Assembly (NCBI GenBank): GCA_964614915.1
Contig: CAZTNC010000006.1
Coordinates: forward strand, 1-64,000
Origin: WTFY01 sp964614915
Lineage (GTDB): Bacteria > Pseudomonadota > Gammaproteobacteria > UBA4575
DNA: 64,000 nucleotides
Direction: 5' to 3'
Shown here: positions 57,739-64,000 of the stretch, in pieces
Numbering within the stretch: the first letter of the stretch is position 1
Layout: each line of letters begins with the position of its first letter
The notes under the pieces: generated by a model
What the model saw: the letters and a program-made list of their open reading frames with translations, nothing else
Told to the model about the DNA's origin: nothing
The model's database searches: none
Program-made: the position numbers and the translations under genes

Positions 57739-60126
57739 ATGTCTGAAGAGCAGGTCCAGCTGTTTATCAATGACCGGGAGGTCCATGCCTCGAAAGGTGC
57801 CATGCTGATCGAGGTAGCAGACCGGCACGACATCCGGATCCCGCGCTTTTGCTACCACAAGAAGCTGTCTGTGGCCGCCAATTGCCGTATGTGTATGGTG
57901 GAGGTCGAAAAGGCGCCCAAGGCCTTGCCGGCCTGCGCGACCCCGGTGGCGGAGGGCATGCGGGTCTACACCCATTCCCCGGCAGCCCTCGATGCCCAGA
58001 AGGGCACCATGGAATTCCTGCTGATCAATCATCCACTGGATTGCCCGGTGTGCGATCAGGGCGGGGAATGCGAGTTGCAGGATACGGCGATGGGGTACGG
58101 AGAGGATGTCTCGCGCTACACGGAGCGAAAGCGTGTGGTCGCGGACAAGAACCTGGGTCCATTGGTCTCGACCGACATGACGCGCTGCATACACTGTACA
58201 CGCTGCGTGCGGTTTGGAAGCGAGGTGGCAGGGGTCCGTGAACTGGGTGCGACCGGGCGTGGAGAATTCATGGAAATCGGCACCTATGTCGAGCGTGCGC
58301 TGACTTCGGAGCTGTCTGGAAATGTCATTGACGTGTGCCCGGTGGGCGCACTGAATGCCAAGCCTTCGCGCATGCGCGCACGCTCCTGGGAGATGCTGCA
58401 ATGTGCGGGACTGGCCCCGCATGACGGGGTGGGCTCGAATATCTATATGCATGTGCTGCGCAACACGGTTGTGCGGGTAGTGCCCAGGGAAAATGACGAG
58501 TTGAATGAAACCTGGATCCCGGACCGCGACCGCTTCAGCTACGAAGGCCTACATACCTCCGATCGGGCCACTGAACCCCTTGTCAAAGGCACACGCAAGT
58601 TTGAAACCAGTAGCTGGTCAGCAAGCCTGAAGAGAGTGGCCGAGGGAATCAAGCAATTCAGGCCGGAGGAGGTCGGGGTAATGGCTGCACCGCACTCCAC
58701 CCTAGAAGAGTTGTACCTGCTGCAAAAGCTGTTTCGCGGCCTGGATATCCAGAATATCGATCACCGGGTCCGGCAGGCCGATTTCACCGACCAGGAATAC
58801 ATGCCTCTGTTTCCAAACCTGGGACAGTCCATCGAGGCCGTGGAAAAAAATGATGCAGTATTTCTCATCGGCTGCGACATTCGCCTGGAACAGCCCATGC
58901 TGGCTCACCGGATCCGCAAGGCCTCGGCCAGGGGTTGCCAGGTGGTCGCCCTCAACCCCAGGGATTCTGATTTTCTTTTCACAGAGCAGGTGACTTGGAA
59001 CCAGGCTCCGCAGGCCTGGCTTGCTGCTCTGGCTGAAATTATAAAATGTATTCCAGACAATGACTTGAGTGGTCTTTCTCATGAATTGAAAGAGATTGTA
59101 GAGCAGGCCTCTCCATCTGCGTATGCCCAGCACATCTTTGGGATGCTGAGCCAGGCGGGTACGGCCAGCGTTTTCTTGGGCGCGATGCTTGAAGCCCATC
59201 CTCAAGGCTCTGCATTGCGGACACTGGGTGCTTTTCTTGCCCGTCATACTGGCGCCAATTTCGGAATTCTCCCGCAAGCCGGCAACACGGCCGGAGCCTG
59301 GCTGTGCGGCATGTTGCCGCATCGCCTTGCGGGTGGTGACTCCAGCCCCGATGCAGGCCTGAACGCTGGCGAGATGCTTGCAGGGCCCTGCAAAGCCTTT
59401 GTGCTTTTCAATCTCGAGCCAGAATTTGATTTTGCCAGTGCACCGGGTGCCCTCCAGGCGGTGCAGGAAGCCGAGTTTGTGGTGGTATTCACCCCCTATG
59501 TGAGCGAATCCATGCGCGACTATGCGGATGTGATCCTTCCAATTGCCACGTTTGCCGAAACGCGCGGAACGTACGTGAACGCTGAAGGACGCTGGCAAAC
59601 TGCAGATCCGGCCATCAACTCTCCCGGCCAGGCAAGACCGGCCTGGCGCATCCTGCGTGTTCTGGCTGAGCATTTTGGCCTTGAGGGCTTCACACATGAG
59701 TCCTGTCAACAGGTTCTGGATGAAATCAAGGCGCAGGTTGGGGAGGCCACCGGGTTCGAAGGCCGCCTGCACGAATCAAAAGCTGTCAATATGCAGACGA
59801 CTCCTGATGGGTTATATCGCGTATCCGCGACCCCCATGTATGCGGTCGACAACGTCGTTCGCCGTGCTGACTCCCTGCAGCAAACCCCGTTTGAGTGCTC
59901 ACCTGCTGTCGCCATGTGCGAACAGCAGGCCCGCAAGCTGGGGGTGCAGGATGAAGACGAGGTCCACATTGTGCAGGACGGACGCACGAAGGTACTGAAG
60001 CTGGAGCTTGATCCGGCTTTGCCCATGGGTTGCGTGTGGGTGCAAAAGAGCGCACGGCACGTCGATGTGCTGGGAGGTGCCATCGCACCGGTAGAGATAC
60101 AAAGGCTAAGGCTCGATCATGATTGA
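57739..60126 (+). CDS. nuoG: NADH-quinone oxidoreductase subunit G
   Basis: NuoG (75-kDa subunit) carries several Fe-S clusters. The 795-residue product has an N-terminal [2Fe-2S] ferredoxin domain (RFCYHKKLSVAANCRMCMVE and ALPAC), the His-Cys3 cluster HPLDCPVCDQGGECELQD, and CIHCTRCVRFGSEVAG with CPVGAL. A molybdopterin-type domain fills the rest. I prefer the ATG at 57739 (MSEEQVQLFINDREV); an ATG at 57724 would add five residues. The region 59030-59130 is noticeably lower in GC than the rest of the operon. Its end overlaps nuoH by eight bases. Confidence 0.95.
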   Translation: MSEEQVQLFINDREVHASKGAMLIEVADRHDIRIPRFCYHKKLSVAANCRMCMVEVEKAPKALPACATPVAEGMRVYTHSPAALDAQKGTMEFLLINHPLDCPVCDQGGECELQDTAMGYGEDVSRYTERKRVVADKNLGPLVSTDMTRCIHCTRCVRFGSEVAGVRELGATGRGEFMEIGTYVERALTSELSGNVIDVCPVGALNAKPSRMRARSWEMLQCAGLAPHDGVGSNIYMHVLRNTVVRVVPRENDELNETWIPDRDRFSYEGLHTSDRATEPLVKGTRKFETSSWSASLKRVAEGIKQFRPEEVGVMAAPHSTLEELYLLQKLFRGLDIQNIDHRVRQADFTDQEYMPLFPNLGQSIEAVEKNDAVFLIGCDIRLEQPMLAHRIRKASARGCQVVALNPRDSDFLFTEQVTWNQAPQAWLAALAEIIKCIPDNDLSGLSHELKEIVEQASPSAYAQHIFGMLSQAGTASVFLGAMLEAHPQGSALRTLGAFLARHTGANFGILPQAGNTAGAWLCGMLPHRLAGGDSSPDAGLNAGEMLAGPCKAFVLFNLEPEFDFASAPGALQAVQEAEFVVVFTPYVSESMRDYADVILPIATFAETRGTYVNAEGRWQTADPAINSPGQARPAWRILRVLAEHFGLEGFTHESCQQVLDEIKAQVGEATGFEGRLHESKAVNMQTTPDGLYRVSATPMYAVDNVVRRADSLQQTPFECSPAVAMCEQQARKLGVQDEDEVHIVQDGRTKVLKLELDPALPMGCVWVQKSARHVDVLGGAIAPVEIQRLRLDHD

Positions 60127-61183
60127 CTGGTGGCAAAGTCTGGTCGCTCCGTTCCCGCCACTGCTGCTGACCGTGGCCTACATGCTGGTGTTTATTCTGG
60201 TACTTTTTGCCTGTGTGGCGTATGCCACCCTGGCCGAGCGCAGGGTCCTCGGTTTCATGCAGGTGCGACTGGGTCCGAACCGGGTAGGGCCCAAGGGTTT
60301 TGGCCAGCCGATCGCCGATGCCTTCAAGCTGATGTTCAAGGAAATGATCCTGCCCAATGATGCCGACCGCTTTCTGTTCCGTACCGCTCCGCTGCTGTCC
60401 ATGGCCCCGGCCCTTGCCGCTTGGGCCGTGATCCCGTTCTCAGAGCACCTGAGCTTTGCCGATATCAATGCGGGGCTGCTGTACATACTGGCCATGACCT
60501 CACTGGGTGTCTACGGCGTGATTGTTGCCGGCTGGGCGTCGAACTCCAAATACGCATTGCTGGGCTCCCTGAGATCCGCGGCCCAGATCGTGGCCTACGA
60601 GATCGCCATGGGATTTGCGCTGGTCGGTGTTCTCATGGCAAGCGGCAGCCTGAACCTTGGCGACATTGTCATGGCCCAGCAGGGCAGCATCCTGAACTGG
60701 TACTGGTTGCCCCTGTTACCGCTTTTCCTGACCTACCTGATTGCTGGCATTGCGGAGACCAATCGTGCGCCCTTTGATGTGGTCGAGGGCGAGTCCGAAA
60801 TCGTTGCGGGATTTCATGTCGAGTACTCGGGAATGGGGTTTGCAATGTTTTTCCTGGCTGAATACGCCAACATCATCCTGATCTCAGCACTCACGGCGCT
60901 GCTGTTTCTGGGTGGCTGGCTCAGCCCCCTGGAAGGCATCCTCCCGGCGTACATTTTTAACCTGCCGGTGATCGGTGTGCTGCTGGGCTCCGGCGCACAC
61001 TGGTTTATCGCCAAAACCAGCTTTTTCATTTTTTGCTTTTTGTGGTTTCGCGCCACGTTCCCTCGCTATCGATACGACCAGATCATGCGGCTGGGCTGGA
61101 AAGTATTGCTACCCATAACCTTGATCTGGATCGTGGTGGAGGGCGTATTCCTGTACCTGCAACTGCCGCCCTGGTTCGACTGA
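60119..61183 (+). CDS. nuoH: NADH-quinone oxidoreductase subunit H
   Basis: NuoH is a membrane subunit forming part of the quinone chamber and first proton channel. The 354-residue product has eight transmembrane segments and the family AERRVLGFMQVRLGPNRVGP motif near residue 38, GSLRSAAQIVAYEIAMGFAL, ETNRAPFDVVEGESEIVAGF near 212, and RATFPRYRYDQIMRLGWK near 305. It overlaps nuoG by eight bases and is followed by nuoI. Confidence 0.97.
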   Translation: MIDWWQSLVAPFPPLLLTVAYMLVFILVLFACVAYATLAERRVLGFMQVRLGPNRVGPKGFGQPIADAFKLMFKEMILPNDADRFLFRTAPLLSMAPALAAWAVIPFSEHLSFADINAGLLYILAMTSLGVYGVIVAGWASNSKYALLGSLRSAAQIVAYEIAMGFALVGVLMASGSLNLGDIVMAQQGSILNWYWLPLLPLFLTYLIAGIAETNRAPFDVVEGESEIVAGFHVEYSGMGFAMFFLAEYANIILISALTALLFLGGWLSPLEGILPAYIFNLPVIGVLLGSGAHWFIAKTSFFIFCFLWFRATFPRYRYDQIMRLGWKVLLPITLIWIVVEGVFLYLQLPPWFD

Positions 61184-61188
61184 ATGCC

Positions 61189-61677
61189 ATGCTGAAGAGA
61201 ATCAGAAATCTTATCCGCAGCTTTACCTTGTTCGAGCTTTTGCGGGGAATGAGCCTGACCGGGCGGCGTTTTGCCTCCAAGAAGCTCACGGTCCGCTATC
61301 CGGAGGAGAAGACTCCGCAGTCTCCCAGGTTCCGGGGGCTGCACGCCTTGCGCAGGTACCCGAGTGGAGAGGAACGCTGTATCGGCTGCAAGCTGTGTGA
61401 AGCGGTCTGTCCTGCACTCGCCATTACCATCGATACGGAAGAGCGTGAGGATGGGAGCAGGCGGACCACGCGCTACGACATCGACCTGTTCAAGTGTGTT
61501 TATTGCGGATTCTGCGAGGAGGCCTGCCCGGTGGATGCCATCGTGGAGACCCGCGTGTTCGAGTACTCGTTCTTCGAGCGAGGCCAGCAGGTGATGACCA
61601 AGGACATGCTGCTCAAGGTGGGCGAAAAGCATGAAGAACAGATTGCTTCCGACCGGGAAGCCCCGATATTTGACTGA
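61189..61677 (+). CDS. nuoI: NADH-quinone oxidoreductase subunit I
   Basis: NuoI (23-kDa subunit) carries clusters N6a and N6b. The 162-residue product has two ferredoxin motifs, CIGCKLCEAVCP and CVYCGFCEEACP, after an N-terminal amphipathic segment and VRYPEEKTPQSPRFRGLHAL. I use the ATG at 61189 (MLKRIRNLIRSFTLFEL); the longer frame lies within nuoH. Confidence 0.97.
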   Translation: MLKRIRNLIRSFTLFELLRGMSLTGRRFASKKLTVRYPEEKTPQSPRFRGLHALRRYPSGEERCIGCKLCEAVCPALAITIDTEEREDGSRRTTRYDIDLFKCVYCGFCEEACPVDAIVETRVFEYSFFERGQQVMTKDMLLKVGEKHEEQIASDREAPIFD

Positions 61678-61692
61678 CGAGTTTGTGAACCC

Positions 61693-62280
61693 ATGCTGAT
61701 AGAGAGTGCGGTCTTTTATTTTTTCTCGGCGATCCTGGTGGCCTCTGCACTGGCCATGATCTCGGTTCGCAACCCCGTGCATGCGGTGCTGTTCCTGGTG
61801 TTGGTGTTCTTCACCAGTGCGGCCATCTGGCTGCTGCTGGAGGCAGAGTTCTTGGGCATCACCCTGGTGCTCGTGTACGTGGGTGCGGTCATGGTGCTGT
61901 TCTTGTTTGTGGTGATGATGCTGGACATCAACCTCGCCAAGATGCGCGCAGGATTCGCCCGTTACCTGCCGGTGGGGCTGCTGGTGGGGATCGTCATGGC
62001 CATCGAAATGGCCGTGATCCTGAGCAGGCCTGCCTTCGATTTGCAAAAGCCCCAGGCCAAGCCCGCGGACTACAGCAATACGCAGGAGCTAGGCGAGCTA
62101 TTGTTCACGGAGTACATCTATCCGTTCGAGATTGCAGGCGTCATCCTGCTGGTGGCGATCGTTGCGGCGATCACCCTGACCATGCAAAAGCGCACCCGTG
62201 CCAAGCGACAGAGCCCCGCAAGACAGGTCAGTGCGGACCGGGCAGAGCGCGTACGTCTGGTCTCCATCGACAAGGACTGA
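61693..62280 (+). CDS. nuoJ: NADH-quinone oxidoreductase subunit J
   Basis: NuoJ is a membrane subunit with a pi-bulge helix important for coupling. The 195-residue product has five hydrophobic helices; NPVHAVLFLVLVFFTSAAIW and FLGITLVLVYVGAVMVLFLF match the family. The C-terminal ~30 residues are basic and not conserved. It lies 15 bases after nuoI. Confidence 0.96.
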   Translation: MLIESAVFYFFSAILVASALAMISVRNPVHAVLFLVLVFFTSAAIWLLLEAEFLGITLVLVYVGAVMVLFLFVVMMLDINLAKMRAGFARYLPVGLLVGIVMAIEMAVILSRPAFDLQKPQAKPADYSNTQELGELLFTEYIYPFEIAGVILLVAIVAAITLTMQKRTRAKRQSPARQVSADRAERVRLVSIDKD

Positions 62281-62307
62281 TTTGCCAAGGACGACACACG
62301 AGAGACC

Positions 62308-62616
62308 ATGATGATCACCCTGACCCATTTCCTGGTGCTTGGCGCCATTCTTTTCTCGATCGGCGTGGCCGGGATCTTCTTGAACCGCAAGAACGTGATC
62401 CTTTTGCTGATGGCCATCGAGCTAATGCTGCTGGCCGTCAACATGAACTTCGTGGCCTTCTCCCATTACCTGGATGACCTGGCAGGCCAGGTCTTCGTGT
62501 TTTTCATTCTTACGGTATCGGCGGCTGAGGCTGCAATCGGTCTGGCCATTCTGGTGGTGCTGTACCGCAACCGCCGCACCATCAACGTTCAGGACCTTGA
62601 GAGCCTGAGAGGCTAG
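62308..62616 (+). CDS. nuoK: NADH-quinone oxidoreductase subunit K
   Basis: NuoK is a small antiporter-like membrane subunit with three helices. The 102-residue product has FLVLGAILFSIGVAGIFLNR, then LLMAIELMLLAVNMNFVAFS with the conserved Glu in helix 2, and AAEAAIGLAILVVLYRNRRT with the second conserved Glu. Two adjacent ATG codons (62308, 62311) are possible starts. Confidence 0.96.
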   Translation: MMITLTHFLVLGAILFSIGVAGIFLNRKNVILLLMAIELMLLAVNMNFVAFSHYLDDLAGQVFVFFILTVSAAEAAIGLAILVVLYRNRRTINVQDLESLRG

Positions 62617-62631
62617 ATTCGCGAGAAGGCA

Positions 62632-64000
62632 GTGAAGATACTCAGCTTGATAATTGTGTTAGCTCCCCTGGCAGGGGCTCTGATCGCGGGCCTGTCCGGT
62701 CGCAGCATCGGGCGTACTGGAGCGCACTGGGTAACGATTGTGGGAGTGGCGCTATCGTTTGTCCTAAGCCTGGTCGTATTCAAGCAGGTCGTTTTCGACC
62801 AAGTGGGTCCGATGTCGATCGATGTGTACCGGTGGGCTGTGCTGGGAGGGCTGAACCTCAAGGTCGGTTTCCTGATCGATCCGCTGACCGTGATCATGAT
62901 GGTCGTGGTGACCTTCGTGTCCCTGATGGTGCACATCTACACGATCGGCTACATGCATGACGATCCCGGCTACCAGCGCTTTTTCGCCTATATCTCCCTG
63001 TTCACGTTCTCGATGCTGATGCTGGTCATGGCGAACAACTTCCTGCAGCTGTTTTTCGGCTGGGAAGCCGTGGGCCTGGTGTCCTACCTGCTGATCGGTT
63101 TCTGGTACACCCGCGAGTCTGCGATCCATGCCAACCTGAAGGCCTTCCTGGTCAACCGGGTAGGGGATTTCGGGTTTTTGCTAGGCGTTGCTGCCGTGCT
63201 GGCCGTGTTCGGCAGCCTGGATTACCTGGCGGTGTTCAGCCAAGCCTCCGGTGCTTCCGGGCAAACGATTGCAATTACCGCAGGTATCGAATGGCCGGCT
63301 ATCACCGTCATCTGCCTGCTGCTCTTTGTGGGTGCCATGGCCAAATCCGCGCAGGTTCCCCTGCATGTGTGGCTGCCGGACTCCATGGAGGGTCCGACAC
63401 CGATCTCCGCGCTCATCCATGCCGCGACCATGGTCACGGCCGGGATCTTCATGGTGGCGCGCATGTCACCGCTGTTCGAATTCAGTGACGTGGCCCTGTC
63501 AGTGATCCTAGTCATCGGTGCACTGACCGCGTTTTTTATGGGCCTGGTCGGCATCGTGCAAAACGACATCAAACGGGTGGTGGCCTATTCAACCCTGTCG
63601 CAGCTGGGCTACATGACGGTGGCACTGGGCGCCTCAGCCTACTCGATTGCTATTTTTCACCTGTTCACGCATGCCTTCTTCAAGGCCTTGCTGTTTCTGG
63701 CAGCGGGTTCCGTGATCGTGGCACTGCACCATGAACAGGATATGCGCAAGATGGGCGGCCTTAAAGAGCGCATGCCGATCACCTACTGGACCGCGTTGAT
63801 CGGTACCTTGGCACTGGTCGGATTTCCGGGCTTCTCCGGGTTCTTTTCCAAGGATGCCATCATCGAGGCCGTGCTTTACTCCAGCCTGCCGGGTGCAGGA
63901 TTTGCCTATGTACTGGTCACCGCAGGCGTGTTCGTGACGGCCTTTTACTCGTTCAGGCTGCTGTTTCTGACGTTTCACGGGGAAAGCCCGGACCGTGGCA
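62632..64000 (+). CDS. nuoL: NADH-quinone oxidoreductase subunit L, 5' part, cut by the window edge
   Basis: NuoL is the large antiporter-like proton-pumping subunit at the distal end of complex I. The frame opens at GTG 62632, four bases after AGAAGG, and stays open through the last base of the window (about 456 codons of an expected ~620). Visible motifs are GFLIDPLTVIMMVVVTFVSL, GYMHDDPGYQRFFAYISLF, FFGWEAVGLVSYLLIGFW with the conserved Glu, AKSAQVPLHVWLPDSMEGPT, and DIKRVVAYSTLSQLGYM. Gene order nuoK-nuoL is standard; nuoM and nuoN should follow outside the window. Confidence 0.95.
   Translation, partial: MKILSLIIVLAPLAGALIAGLSGRSIGRTGAHWVTIVGVALSFVLSLVVFKQVVFDQVGPMSIDVYRWAVLGGLNLKVGFLIDPLTVIMMVVVTFVSLMVHIYTIGYMHDDPGYQRFFAYISLFTFSMLMLVMANNFLQLFFGWEAVGLVSYLLIGFWYTRESAIHANLKAFLVNRVGDFGFLLGVAAVLAVFGSLDYLAVFSQASGASGQTIAITAGIEWPAITVICLLLFVGAMAKSAQVPLHVWLPDSMEGPTPISALIHAATMVTAGIFMVARMSPLFEFSDVALSVILVIGALTAFFMGLVGIVQNDIKRVVAYSTLSQLGYMTVALGASAYSIAIFHLFTHAFFKALLFLAAGSVIVALHHEQDMRKMGGLKERMPITYWTALIGTLALVGFPGFSGFFSKDAIIEAVLYSSLPGAGFAYVLVTAGVFVTAFYSFRLLFLTFHGESPDRG

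Overview
The window is a 64 kb piece of a gammaproteobacterial chromosome of moderately high GC. It consists almost entirely of conserved housekeeping clusters. The evidence is gene order: tig-clpP-clpX-lon-hupB-ppiD, yafS-rnhA-dnaQ, ratA-ratB facing bamE-recN-nadK, hrcA-grpE-dnaK-dnaJ-dapB-carA-carB-greA, ftsH-glmM-tpiA-secG-tRNA-Leu, then nuoA onward. nuoC and nuoD are separate genes, unlike the fused nuoCD of E. coli. The secG-tRNA-Leu-nuo junction is also known from several non-enteric gammaproteobacteria. I cannot name the genus from sequence alone.

Layout. 1-1.75 kb is an accessory-looking edge: AT-rich flanks, a GC-rich PmtA-like methyltransferase and possible broken ORFs. 1.75-4.9 kb holds a PQQ-type sugar dehydrogenase, a secreted protein of unknown function, tRNA-His, a CPBP membrane protease and tRNA-Leu(TAG). 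5.1-14.2 kb is the proteostasis block (trigger factor, ClpP, ClpX, Lon, HU, tRNA-Val, tRNA-Asp, PpiD). 14.2-21.4 kb has fabI divergent from a four-gene YejABEF-type peptide ABC importer. 21.5-26.5 kb has an outer-membrane barrel, a MltD-like transglycosylase, yafS-rnhA-dnaQ, a tiny lipoprotein and smpB. 26.6-31.7 kb has a sodium-symporter-family transporter, ratA-ratB, and bamE-recN-nadK on the minus strand. 31.8-37.8 kb is hrcA-grpE-dnaK, a strong terminator, dnaJ and dapB. 37.9-40.8 kb is an insertion relative to the common dapB-carA order: a half-size TSUP protein and two TbpB-barrel-like lipoproteins, the second broken by one in-frame TAG. 41.1-51.2 kb is carAB-greA, ftsH, glmM, tpiA, secG and tRNA-Leu(GAG). 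51.3-52.8 kb has an unknown membrane protein and a nitroreductase. 53.0 kb to the right edge is nuoA-nuoK plus the 5' part of nuoL, which runs off the window.

How the genes work together. The dominant theme is protein quality control (Tig, ClpXP, Lon, PpiD, FtsH, GrpE-DnaK-DnaJ, SmpB). Sigma-32-like promoters can be read in front of dnaK, lon, grpE and possibly ftsH, while no CIRCE operator was seen near hrcA. The second theme is respiratory complex I. The third is carbamoyl-phosphate synthesis, where a terminator-like hairpin sits just before the carA ribosome binding site.

I saw no CRISPR array, prophage, complete insertion sequence or defence island. The best candidates for something undescribed are the TbpB-like lipoprotein pair with its upstream palindromes, the substrate-binding protein apparently anchored at both ends, and the orphan membrane protein between tRNA-Leu and nuo. 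No novel multi-gene system is demonstrated by the sequence.
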